Positions 1 to 5,241 of a DNA stretch of 5,241 bases are shown here, piece by piece; position 1 is the stretch's first letter; each line of letters begins with the position of its first letter. The DNA is taken from the NCBI GenBank assembly GCA_903931645.1, contig CAIZDF010000339.1:1-5241 (forward strand), written 5' to 3'. Under the pieces are notes generated by a model. It was given only the letters and a program-made list of their open reading frames with translations, searched no databases and was not told where the DNA came from. Origin of the DNA: an uncultured Tolumonas sp. (lineage in GTDB: Bacteria > Pseudomonadota > Gammaproteobacteria > Enterobacterales > Aeromonadaceae). The translations under genes were made by a program, and so were the position numbers.

Positions 1-377
1 TACAAATTACACAGTGAGTTCACCACAGGAACGGTAGCATGTTCACGCAAACCCAGTAGCGTCTTATGATCGAAAACGCGGGCGACAATACCGTCACACC
101 AGCGCGATAAGTTTTCGGCATAATCTTTCACCGACTCCCGATGACCAATTGCGCCATTCTGTTGATCCAGATAAACCGCATGGCCGCCGAGACGATTGAT
201 ACCGATATCAAAAGTCACACGAGTGCGCAGTGACTGCTTTTCAAACAGCGTCACGATGTTTTTGCCTGCTAAGCCGGTACGATAATCGGCTGGCTTGGCT
301 TTCATATCCCGCCCTAACGCGATCAGGGTTTCTAACTCTTCTTTATTAAATTCCGTGGTATCTAACAGATGACGCAT
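1..377 (-). CDS. argF: Ornithine carbamoyltransferase, N-terminal part (3' end cut by window edge)
   Basis: The enzyme transfers the carbamoyl group of carbamoyl phosphate to ornithine, giving citrulline, in the cytoplasm. Only 125 codons lie in the window (families run to about 300-335 residues). They read MRHLLDTTEFNKEELETLIA at the start. The carbamoyl-phosphate motif FEKQSLRTR is at residues 45-53, followed by the family block with LGGHAVYLDQ (63-72), an RESVKDYAENLSRW segment (80-93) and DGIVAR (95-100). The last visible residues, VPVVNSLCNL, come just before where the HPxQ motif is expected. The start is the ATG at 377, with AAGGAG seven bases upstream (385-390); an in-frame GTG directly before it is less well placed. 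It sits 26 bases after argB on the same strand and is surely cotranscribed. The motif is SLRTR rather than the classic STRTR. The ornithine-recognition motifs are off-window, so substrate is inferred from the flanking blocks and the neighbours. Confidence 0.93.
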   Translation of the reverse strand, partial: MRHLLDTTEFNKEELETLIALGRDMKAKPADYRTGLAGKNIVTLFEKQSLRTRVTFDIGINRLGGHAVYLDQQNGAIGHRESVKDYAENLSRWCDGIVARVFDHKTLLGLREHATVPVVNSLCNL

Positions 378-387
378 CACTGCGCTC

Positions 388-408
388 CTTAATAATCCAT
401 TTATTAAG
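388..408 (-). promoter_or_regulatory. Inverted repeat linking argB stop to argF ribosome binding site
   Basis: A perfect 8-bp inverted repeat, CTTAATAA (388-395) and TTATTAAG (401-408), with a 5-base loop. In the argCBF mRNA the 5' arm contains the tandem argB stop codons (TAA TAA, 406-401). The 3' arm ends inside the argF Shine-Dalgarno sequence AAGGAG (390-385) and covers its AAG. A ribosome finishing argB would melt the hairpin, so translational coupling is a reasonable inference. The stem is almost all A-U and therefore weak, which limits confidence that it acts as a real gate. Confidence 0.45.
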
Positions 409-1186
409 CTTGAATACGAGTACCCGTTGTTTCGCCCTTCGCGAGCTTCAGTAACAAATCAGGATCTCGCCAGCTGGCAACCACAATCGGTTTTTGAATT
501 GCAGCAGAAACTTGCAGTGCAGCTTTAACTTTGACTGCCATACCATCAGTGATCACGCCATCCGCAACCAGTTGTTCCGTTTTCACTGTGTTCAATTCAG
601 GGATCAGTTGCTTATTTGCATCCAATATCCCAACTACATCGGACAACATGATCAGATCGGCATCCAACAGCTCGGCTAGTGCAATGGCCGCTTGATCGGC
701 ATTGACGTTCATCAATTCACCTTGCGCGGTGATACCAATCGAGCTAATCACTGGCAGGAAATTTTGTGCCAGTAATACTTGCAGCAATGCTGGATTTTTT
801 GGTTTGCAATCACCAACGTTGCCCAACTCAGGATCAAGCTGGGTGACATCGCACAAACCACCATCGGCCAGACTTAAACCCACCGGGTTCAACCCTTGAG
901 CAATCGCTTCCGCCATCATTTGTTTGTTGGCTGTACCCGCTAAAGCGCCAACAACATAGGGAATTTGATCAGCCGGTGTAACACGTAGACCATTTTTCTT
1001 AGTGCTGGTTTTACCCAGTGCTTTCAGCAGATCATCAACCAGACAACCACCACCATGCACTAAAACTAATGGGCGCGGGAATTGTTGCAAAAAGCGTTGG
1101 ATACCGCCGATAAAGGACGTCAATGCGCCTTCCGTTTCTAACAGCGCACCACCCAGTTTGATGATCAATGGAACTTGTTGTGTCAT
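404..1186 (-). CDS. argB: Acetylglutamate kinase
   Basis: ArgB phosphorylates the gamma-carboxylate of N-acetylglutamate with ATP, the second step of arginine synthesis, in the cytoplasm. The 260-residue protein matches the amino-acid kinase fold from end to end. Visible are IIKLGG at 8-13 with Lys10, the glycine-rich VHGGGCLVDD at 43-52, NGLRVTPADQ at 65-74 with Arg68 (acetylglutamate contact), GALAGTANK at 80-88, LMNVNADQAA at 158-167 with Asn160 and Asp164, and the Lys219 region ITDGMAVKVKAAL. These correspond with a +2 offset to Lys8, Arg66, Asn158, Asp162 and Lys217 of the E. coli enzyme. It lacks the long N-terminal helix of arginine-inhibited hexameric kinases, so it is probably the dimeric, arginine-insensitive type. 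Start ATG at 1186 is preceded by AAGGA (1197-1201) at 10 bases. It lies 17 bases after argC and ends with tandem TAA TAA. Confidence 0.98.
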   Translation of the reverse strand: MTQQVPLIIKLGGALLETEGALTSFIGGIQRFLQQFPRPLVLVHGGGCLVDDLLKALGKTSTKKNGLRVTPADQIPYVVGALAGTANKQMMAEAIAQGLNPVGLSLADGGLCDVTQLDPELGNVGDCKPKNPALLQVLLAQNFLPVISSIGITAQGELMNVNADQAAIALAELLDADLIMLSDVVGILDANKQLIPELNTVKTEQLVADGVITDGMAVKVKAALQVSAAIQKPIVVASWRDPDLLLKLAKGETTGTRIQA

Positions 1187-1203
1187 TTATCTTGAGTCCT
1201 TAC

Positions 1204-2211
1204 TTACATCAAACCAGTGGTTGGCGCGAAACCAAACCGCAGATTAATACATTGCAGTGCTTGTGATGAGGCACCTTTCAACAAGTTATCGATCGCTGAA
1301 CCAACAATCAGCATTCCATCCTGCATTTGCCAATGCAGATCACAGAATGGCGTTCCGGCAACACTGCGGATCGACGGCCATTGTTTGCTGAGGCGGACTA
1401 TTGGGCTATCGGTGTAAGCTTGGGCATAAGCGGCATTAACTTGCTCTTCAGTCACACCATCAGCCAGCTGTACATAAATGGTCGCCAGAATGCCGCGAAC
1501 AAAATTCCCCAGATGCGGTTGGAAAATTACCTTTCCACCCAAGTGATAACTGATTTCTGGCTGATGACGGTGATTAAAGACACCATAAGGGTTCAAGCTC
1601 ACTTCACAGAAACTGGTACCAATCGCCGCTTTACGACCTGCACCAGAAACGCCGGATACCGCATTGATGATCGGAGTGGTCTCCGCTTTGATAAGACCCG
1701 CTTCCATCAGCGGTTTCAACGCCAGCAATGATGCGGTTGGATAACAGCCTGCGACCGCAACCAGATCAGTCTGCTTGATTTGCTCAGCATTCCACTCCGC
1801 TAAACCATAAACTGCTTTCGACAGCCATTCAGGTTGATCGTGCGTGAAACCATAATATTTATCGTAGAAACCATCTTGCTGTACACGGAATGCACCAGAC
1901 AGATCAAACACCGGAATACCCGCAGCTAAGAAAACAGGCGCCAGATTCATACTGACTTCATGCGCGGTCGCCAAGCAAACAAGATCAGTACAGGTTTTAG
2001 CTTCTTGCATACCCGCATCATCTAACGGCTTAACTGGCAGATCGACCAGACCTAAGCATTGTGGATGCAAAGCAGAAAAAGGTTTGTTGGCATCCTGACT
2101 ACCTGCAGACACATAGAGCCCTTTCAGGTTAAGCTCAGGGTGTTTGTGCACTAATAAAGCAAGCTCTGCACCGGCATAGCCACTGGCACCAATAATTACG
2201 ACATTAAGCAT
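1204..2211 (-). CDS. argC: N-acetyl-gamma-glutamyl-phosphate reductase
   Basis: ArgC reduces N-acetylglutamyl phosphate to N-acetylglutamate semialdehyde with NADPH, third step of the pathway, in the cytoplasm. The 335-residue protein has the N-terminal NADP-binding GASGYAG at 8-14, ATAHEVS at 81-87, VFDLSGAFR at 101-109, and the catalytic cysteine in AGCYPTA (Cys156, matching Cys154 of E. coli). [10 protein letters not shown] is at 186-195, HRHQPE at 214-219 (His216 and Glu219 fit the catalytic HxxE), [10 protein letters not shown] at 232-241, and the C-terminal [11 protein letters not shown] block begins at 308. The frame extends upstream to an ATG at 2223, giving MEST before this start. 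I chose 2211 because homologues begin MLN-(hydrophobic)-IGASGYAG, the length then equals the E. coli protein within one residue, and a GGAAAG Shine-Dalgarno lies just upstream. It is the first gene of the argCBF operon and diverges from argE. Confidence 0.96.
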   Translation of the reverse strand: MLNVVIIGASGYAGAELALLVHKHPELNLKGLYVSAGSQDANKPFSALHPQCLGLVDLPVKPLDDAGMQEAKTCTDLVCLATAHEVSMNLAPVFLAAGIPVFDLSGAFRVQQDGFYDKYYGFTHDQPEWLSKAVYGLAEWNAEQIKQTDLVAVAGCYPTASLLALKPLMEAGLIKAETTPIINAVSGVSGAGRKAAIGTSFCEVSLNPYGVFNHRHQPEISYHLGGKVIFQPHLGNFVRGILATIYVQLADGVTEEQVNAAYAQAYTDSPIVRLSKQWPSIRSVAGTPFCDLHWQMQDGMLIVGSAIDNLLKGASSQALQCINLRFGFAPTTGLM

Positions 2212-2214
2212 AGT

Positions 2215-2221
2215 GCTTTCC
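2215..2221 (-). promoter_or_regulatory. argC ribosome binding site (decides start)
   Basis: Read on the minus strand, the bases before the ATG at 2211 are ATGGAAAGCACT. The GGA/GGAAAG run lies about 5-7 bases from that ATG. The upstream ATG at 2223 overlaps this run and has only a GAG four bases before it. Spacing therefore supports the 2211 start, though both sites are weak compared with the AAGGAG-type sites of the other genes here. Confidence 0.45.
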
Positions 2222-2291
2222 ATTTATCTCAATTCAGATTAATTCGTAGCGAAGTGAAATGCGGACTTCTGCGGCACATAGTGTGGCAGAT

Positions 2292-2339
2292 TCAAACAGA
2301 AATATATCGTCGAGCGAAGAAAAATTGCTGAATGAACAT
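2292..2339 (-). CDS. Possible leader peptide ORF ahead of argC (15 aa, tandem Arg)
   Basis: A 15-codon ORF, MFIQQFFFARRYISV, starts at ATG 2339 and ends with TGA at 2292-2294, about 80 bases before argC on the same strand. It has a credible Shine-Dalgarno, AAGG at 2348-2351, eight bases upstream. Codons 10 and 11 are two consecutive CGA arginine codons, which is suggestive in the leader of an arginine operon. It would be transcribed if the argC promoter lies near the ARG boxes at 2384-2422. Against it: arginine genes in this group are known to be controlled mainly by the ArgR repressor, no terminator-like hairpin with a T tract follows, and short ORFs with two adjacent Arg codons arise by chance. 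Treat it as a candidate only. Confidence 0.25.
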   Translation of the reverse strand: MFIQQFFFARRYISV

Positions 2340-2340
2340 A

Positions 2341-2371
2341 TTGGTTGCCTTGTGACTGAAGCCGCTATAAT
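2341..2371 (+). promoter_or_regulatory. argE promoter
   Basis: A perfect -10 hexamer, TATAAT, lies at 2366-2371. The -35 is unclear: TTGCCT at 2345-2350 leaves a 15-bp spacer and TTGGTT at 2341-2346 leaves 19 bp. Transcription would start around 2377-2381, giving a leader of about 75 bases that contains both ARG boxes. The -10 is framed by a perfect 5-bp inverted repeat, GCCGC (2361-2365) and GCGGC (2372-2376), and followed by a GC-rich discriminator. Confidence 0.6.
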
Positions 2372-2383
2372 GCGGCCCTCAGA

Positions 2384-2401
2384 AGTTAATATTTATGCAT
2401 T
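2384..2401. promoter_or_regulatory. ARG box 1 (ArgR operator half)
   Basis: The 18 bases AGTTAATATTTATGCATT match the ARG-box consensus wnTGAATWWWWATTCAnw at 14 of the 16 specified positions. The deviations are T for G at position 4 and G for T at position 14. ArgR hexamers with bound arginine repress by occupying pairs of such boxes. This box lies just downstream of the argE -10 and about 170 bases before argC. Confidence 0.8.
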
Positions 2402-2404
2402 TCG

Positions 2405-2422
2405 ATTGCATTTCTATTATTT
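2405..2422. promoter_or_regulatory. ARG box 2 (ArgR operator half)
   Basis: The 18 bases ATTGCATTTCTATTATTT match the ARG-box consensus at 12 of 16 specified positions. The site follows box 1 after exactly 3 bp (2402-2404), the standard spacing of ARG-box pairs in biosynthetic operators. That spacing is what makes this weaker match convincing. The pair would block argE initiation or early elongation and also cover the region where a minus-strand argC promoter is expected. Confidence 0.72.
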
Positions 2423-2446
2423 ACCAAATTAAACTGTGCCGCGCAA
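2416..2446 (-). promoter_or_regulatory. Tentative argC promoter facing argE
   Basis: On the minus strand, TTGCGC (2441-2446) could serve as -35. The possible -10 elements are AATAAT (2416-2421, 5 of 6 matches but a 19-bp spacer) or TAAATA (2418-2423, 3 of 6 matches with a 17-bp spacer). Either overlaps ARG box 2 and would start argC transcription near 2408, giving a leader of roughly 200 bases. This is the face-to-face promoter layout known for the E. coli argE/argCBH operator. No better argC promoter was found by eye in 2212-2455. Confidence 0.3.
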
Positions 2447-2451
2447 GGAGG
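2445..2451 (+). promoter_or_regulatory. argE ribosome binding site
   Basis: AAGGAGG, a full-strength Shine-Dalgarno, ends four bases before the argE ATG at 2456. The spacing is slightly short but it fixes the start. It overlaps the tentative argC -35. Confidence 0.85.
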
Positions 2452-2455
2452 AAAC

Positions 2456-3601
2456 ATGAGTAATCTCGATTTTTTTCAGATGTACCGCGATATTATCGCG
2501 CTCCCGTCGATCAGCAGCACAGATCCTGCCTGGGATCAGAGTAATAAAGGTGTAATCGAACTGCTGGCATCGTGGTTTGAACAATTTGGTATGCAGATCG
2601 ATATTACGCCCGTGCCAGGCACAGCAGGAAAATTGAATCTGATCGCGACCATTGGTAGTGGTGACGGTGGACTGCTCCTTGCCGGTCACACTGATACCGT
2701 ACCTTTTGATGCCGGACGTTGGCAGAAAGACCCCTTCCAGCTAACGCAAGAAGGTGATCGTATTTATGGTCTTGGTACCATCGATATGAAAGGCTTTTTT
2801 GTCTTTATTGCCGAAGCATTAAAAGATATCGACTTAACTCAGCTGAAAAAACCCTTACGTATTCTGGCAACCGCCGACGAAGAGACCAGCATGGCTGGGG
2901 CAAAAGCGATTGCCGATGCCCACCCAATCCGACCAGATTATGCGGTAATTGGTGAGCCAACAGGTTTAGTGCCGGTATTTATGCATAAAGGTCACATGTC
3001 TGAAGCGATCAGAGTGACAGGCAAAAGCGGGCATTCATCGAACCCGGCGAATGGTATCAATGCCATCGAGATCATGCATAAAGTGCTAAGCAAAGTGCTG
3101 GTGATGCAGCAGGAATTAAAGCAGAAATATAACAATGCGCATTTTGATGTGCCCTACCCGACGTTAAATCTGGGCAGTATTCATGGCGGCGACAGCGCTA
3201 ACCGTATTTGTGGTGGCTGCGAACTGTGTATCGATTTACGCCCAATTCCTGGTGTCATGCCAGAAGATTTAATTGCCGAGTTAAAACGCCATTTAGCACC
3301 GGTAGAAGCGGAATATCCGGGCGCCATCAGTCTCGAACATCTACATGAACCCGTGCCGCCGTATGGCTGTGATGAAAATTCATTACTGGTTAAAGAAGCC
3401 GAAGTGCTGAGTGGCCATCCGGCAGAGGTTGTGAATTACTGTACCGAAGCACCTTTTATTCAACAACTCGGCTGCGAAACCATCGTGATGGGGCCCGGCT
3501 ACATTACTCAGGCACACCAGCCAGATGAATACCTTGACCTATCCTTTGTTAAACCAACAACGGAATTGATCCGCCATTTGGTGCAGCGTTTCTGTTTATA
3601 A
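2456..3601 (+). CDS. argE: Acetylornithine deacetylase
   Basis: ArgE hydrolyses N-acetylornithine to ornithine and acetate in the cytoplasm. Its presence means a linear pathway rather than acetyl recycling by ArgJ. The 381 residues match the length of the E. coli enzyme (383) and the M20 metallopeptidase family. The metal-site signatures are [10 protein letters not shown] at 76-85 (His78, Asp80), [10 protein letters not shown] at 105-114 (Asp110, bridging), [12 protein letters not shown] at 138-149 (Glu142 general base, Glu143), IGEPTG at 165-170 (Glu167) and QAHQPDEY at 352-359 (His354). [19 protein letters not shown] at 177-195 leads into the dimerisation (lid) domain, which also holds [20 protein letters not shown] (233-252). 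NYCTEAPF at 327-334 is typical of ArgE rather than DapE. Start ATG at 2456 follows AAGGAGG. It diverges from argC across the ARG-box operator and is followed after 127 bases by ppc, the same order as in E. coli. Confidence 0.98.
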   Translation: MSNLDFFQMYRDIIALPSISSTDPAWDQSNKGVIELLASWFEQFGMQIDITPVPGTAGKLNLIATIGSGDGGLLLAGHTDTVPFDAGRWQKDPFQLTQEGDRIYGLGTIDMKGFFVFIAEALKDIDLTQLKKPLRILATADEETSMAGAKAIADAHPIRPDYAVIGEPTGLVPVFMHKGHMSEAIRVTGKSGHSSNPANGINAIEIMHKVLSKVLVMQQELKQKYNNAHFDVPYPTLNLGSIHGGDSANRICGGCELCIDLRPIPGVMPEDLIAELKRHLAPVEAEYPGAISLEHLHEPVPPYGCDENSLLVKEAEVLSGHPAEVVNYCTEAPFIQQLGCETIVMGPGYITQAHQPDEYLDLSFVKPTTELIRHLVQRFCL

Positions 3602-3608
3602 CCAAAAC

Positions 3609-3629
3609 AGTGCACTTTTTTGCATTTTT
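3609..3629 (+). terminator. Weak terminator candidate after argE
   Basis: AGTGCA (3609-3614) can pair with TGCATT (3621-3626), five Watson-Crick pairs and one G-U, around a CTTTTT loop, with T's continuing to 3629. It starts eight bases after the argE stop. The stem is short and not GC-rich, so termination may be partial and some read-through into ppc is likely. Confidence 0.3.
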
Positions 3630-3643
3630 AAGGCGTTCACTCG

Positions 3644-3671
3644 TTGATCTGCCAACAAGATTACTGATAAT
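3644..3671 (+). promoter_or_regulatory. Probable ppc promoter
   Basis: TTGATC (3644-3649, four matches to TTGACA) and GATAAT (3666-3671, five matches to TATAAT) are separated by 16 bp. Transcription would start about 3678-3680, giving a leader of about 50 bases that begins almost directly with the hairpin at 3683-3707. No ARG box is visible here, so ppc seems to be expressed independently of the arginine operator. Confidence 0.5.
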
Positions 3672-3682
3672 TGGAACTGCTC

Positions 3683-3707
3683 GTGGGGTACTTGCTGTAT
3701 GCCCCGC
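3683..3707 (+). promoter_or_regulatory. Hairpin in the ppc leader
   Basis: GTGGGGTA (3683-3690) pairs with TGCCCCGC (3700-3707), eight base pairs including two G-T wobbles, around a 9-base loop. It ends nine bases before the ppc Shine-Dalgarno (AAGGA, 3717-3721). If the promoter at 3644-3671 is used, it forms the 5' end of the ppc mRNA and could stabilise it. The bases after it, TATTATTG, are a poor T tract, so an argE terminator is the less likely reading. Confidence 0.4.
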
Positions 3708-3728
3708 TATTATTGTAAGGACGACATA

Positions 3729-5241
3729 ATGAATGATATGTACGCGGCATTGCGCGGTAATGTTGGCATGCTTGGCCAACTGCTGGGCAAGACCATCAAG
3801 GAACATCTTGGCGAGGAATTTCTCGACAAGATCGAGAATATTCGTCAGCTGGCTAAATCTTCCCGTCAGGGTAACGAAGAAGACAGACAAAAACTGATAT
3901 CTACGTTACAAAACCTGAGTGATGACGAACTATTGCCTGTCGCGCGCGCATTCAGCCAATTTCTTAATCTGGCCAACGTAGCTGAACAGTTTCACTCCAT
4001 GTCACGTCAGGGTGAATTGCATACTACGCCAGACCCACTGGACAAACTGTTCGATAAACTGAAAAACGCCAACCTGTCTGAACAGGAAATCATTGATACC
4101 GTTTGTGAACTGGACATCGAACTGGTTCTGACCGCGCATCCAACCGAAGTGACACGCCGCACGTTGATTCATAAGCACGTGCAACTGAACGAATGTTTGG
4201 AAGAGTTGGAACTGCAGGATCTGACGCCTCGTGAGTGCAAATTTATCCAGCACCGCATTGAGCAGCTGGTCAATCAGTCGTGGCACACCAACGAAATTCG
4301 TCAGCAACGTCCAACACCGGTTGATGAAGCAAAATGGGGTTTTGCGGTTATTGAAAACAACTTGTGGCCAGCTATCCCATTGTTTTTACGTAAACTGGAT
4401 GACCGTTTACAAGAAAATTTTGGTATTCGTTTGCCACTACATGCACACCCAATTCGCATTGCTTCTTGGATGGGTGGTGACCGTGATGGCAACCCGTTTG
4501 TTACCGCGAAAGTGACACAGGAAGTTTTATTGCTGTCGCGCTGGGTGGCCATCAATCTGTTCCTGACCGATATTCAAGAGCTGGTTTCTGAGCTCTCGAT
4601 GACTGACTGTAATGACGAATTACGTCAGCGTGTAGGTGAATGTGGTGAACCATATCGTGAAATGTTACGTGGTGTTCGTGACGCATTGCGTGAAACACAG
4701 CAAGCAGTTACCGCTAAGTTACAGGGCCAATACACTGAAAACCGCGACCTGATCACCCGTACCGAGCAGCTGCGTGAACCACTAGAGCTCTGCTACCGCT
4801 CATTGCAAGCATGCGGGATGAGTATCATTGCCGATGGCATGTTGCTGGATGTGATGCGTAAACTAGCCTGTTTTGGTATCAACCTGCTAAAACTGGATAT
4901 TCGTCAGGATGGTGAACGCCACGGCCAAGTCTGCTCTGAACTGACGAAATATTTGGGGCTGGGCGATTATGCGCAATGGAACGAAAGCGAAAAACAAGAG
5001 TTCTTGCTAAGAGAGCTGGAATCACGTCGTCCATTGCTGCCAGCCAACTGGCAACCAAGTGCTGAATCACAAGAAGTTATCGATACTTGTCGTGTTATTG
5101 CGCAAACAGACCCAGATGCTTTCGGGATCTATATCATCTCGATGGCACGTCAGCCATCTGACGTATTAGCCGTACAATTGCTGCTGAAAGAAGTCGGCTG
5201 CAAGTTCCAGATGCCAATTGCTCCACTATTTGAAACTCAAA
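3729..5241 (+). CDS. ppc: Phosphoenolpyruvate carboxylase, N-terminal 504 residues (3' end cut by window edge)
   Basis: Ppc carboxylates phosphoenolpyruvate with bicarbonate to oxaloacetate and phosphate, refilling the TCA cycle, in the cytoplasm as a homotetramer. I translated the frame codon by codon to the window end: no stop and no frameshift. The visible 504 residues are a bit over half of the roughly 880 usual for the bacterial enzyme. Matches to the E. coli protein include the start MNDMYAALRGNVGMLG, the block LPVARAFSQFLNLAN near residue 75, the first active-site signature LVLTAHPTEVTRRT with catalytic His137 (E. coli His138), DEAKWGFAV, SWMGGDRDGNP at 246-256, KLDIRQ near 387 and APLFET at 498-503. 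Glu502 there likely equals a metal ligand. The second signature (with the catalytic lysine and histidine) and the aspartate-inhibition site are off-window. Start ATG at 3729 has AAGGA (3717-3721) seven bases upstream. Confidence 0.97.
   Translation, partial: MNDMYAALRGNVGMLGQLLGKTIKEHLGEEFLDKIENIRQLAKSSRQGNEEDRQKLISTLQNLSDDELLPVARAFSQFLNLANVAEQFHSMSRQGELHTTPDPLDKLFDKLKNANLSEQEIIDTVCELDIELVLTAHPTEVTRRTLIHKHVQLNECLEELELQDLTPRECKFIQHRIEQLVNQSWHTNEIRQQRPTPVDEAKWGFAVIENNLWPAIPLFLRKLDDRLQENFGIRLPLHAHPIRIASWMGGDRDGNPFVTAKVTQEVLLLSRWVAINLFLTDIQELVSELSMTDCNDELRQRVGECGEPYREMLRGVRDALRETQQAVTAKLQGQYTENRDLITRTEQLREPLELCYRSLQACGMSIIADGMLLDVMRKLACFGINLLKLDIRQDGERHGQVCSELTKYLGLGDYAQWNESEKQEFLLRELESRRPLLPANWQPSAESQEVIDTCRVIAQTDPDAFGIYIISMARQPSDVLAVQLLLKEVGCKFQMPIAPLFETQ

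Noticed and set aside
1327..1731. A 134-codon plus-strand ORF inside argC.
   Set aside because: It lies fully antisense to argC, which has all its catalytic motifs. The product is low-complexity and unrecognisable and has no ribosome binding site of note.
2212..2223. Upstream ATG at 2223 as the argC start (adds MEST).
   Set aside because: Homologues start at the second ATG, the extension would overlap the better Shine-Dalgarno, and no family member I recall has this extension. It cannot be fully excluded.
2231..2248. A third ARG-box-like sequence, AATTCAGATTAATTCGTA, close to argC.
   Set aside because: It matches 12 of 16 positions but has no partner box at 2 or 3 bp spacing on either side, and its left half is poorly conserved. 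An isolated match of this strength in AT-rich DNA is not convincing.
2251..2269. GAAGT / ACTTC inverted repeat in the argC leader as a terminator or attenuator.
   Set aside because: The stem is only 5 bp (7 with a bulge), has no T tract on the minus strand, and no clear competing structure pairs with it.
2429..2689. An 86-codon minus-strand ORF across the argE start.
   Set aside because: It is antisense to the well-supported argE coding start, its product resembles no family I know, and it is a shadow of argE codon use.
3549..3890. A 113-codon minus-strand ORF spanning the argE end and ppc start.
   Set aside because: It runs antisense through two real genes and through the ppc promoter region, and no homology is recognisable.

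Overview
This window looks like chromosomal DNA of a gammaproteobacterium. It carries an arginine-biosynthesis locus with a divergent argE / argC arrangement and ppc directly behind argE. That neighbourhood is the one known from E. coli and Vibrio relatives, and the proteins align closely with my memory of their E. coli counterparts. The argC-argB-argF order, in place of the enterobacterial argC-argB-argH, together with the Shewanella-like ArgF N-terminus and moderate GC content, points to an Alteromonadales/Aeromonadales/Vibrionales-type organism. A Tolumonas- or Shewanella-like host is my best guess; the genus is inferred, not shown.

Layout. The minus strand carries argC (1204-2211), argB (404-1186) and the first 125 codons of argF (377 down to the window edge). 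They are packed 17 and 26 bases apart, so they read as one operon running off the left end, probably into argG and argH. A divergent control region (2212-2455) holds a near-perfect TATAAT for argE, an ArgR operator made of two ARG boxes spaced exactly 3 bp apart, and a possible 15-codon leader ORF in the argC transcript. The plus strand carries argE (2456-3601), a 127-base gap with a plausible promoter, a weak terminator candidate and a leader hairpin, and then the first 504 codons of ppc (3729 to the right edge, frame open throughout).

How the genes work together. ArgB phosphorylates N-acetylglutamate, ArgC reduces the acyl phosphate to the semialdehyde, ArgE removes the acetyl group to give ornithine (the linear, non-recycling pathway), and ArgF carbamoylates ornithine to citrulline. 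ArgD (transaminase) and the N-acetylglutamate synthase are not in the window. Ppc makes oxaloacetate from PEP and feeds the TCA cycle, and so the glutamate and aspartate that arginine synthesis uses. 

The coding content is ordinary core metabolism and I see no undescribed system. The points worth a second look are regulatory: an 8-bp perfect inverted repeat joining the argB stop codon to the argF ribosome binding site, the ARG-box pair lying downstream of the argE -10, a leader ORF with tandem Arg codons ahead of argC, and an SLRTR (rather than STRTR) carbamoyl-phosphate motif in ArgF.
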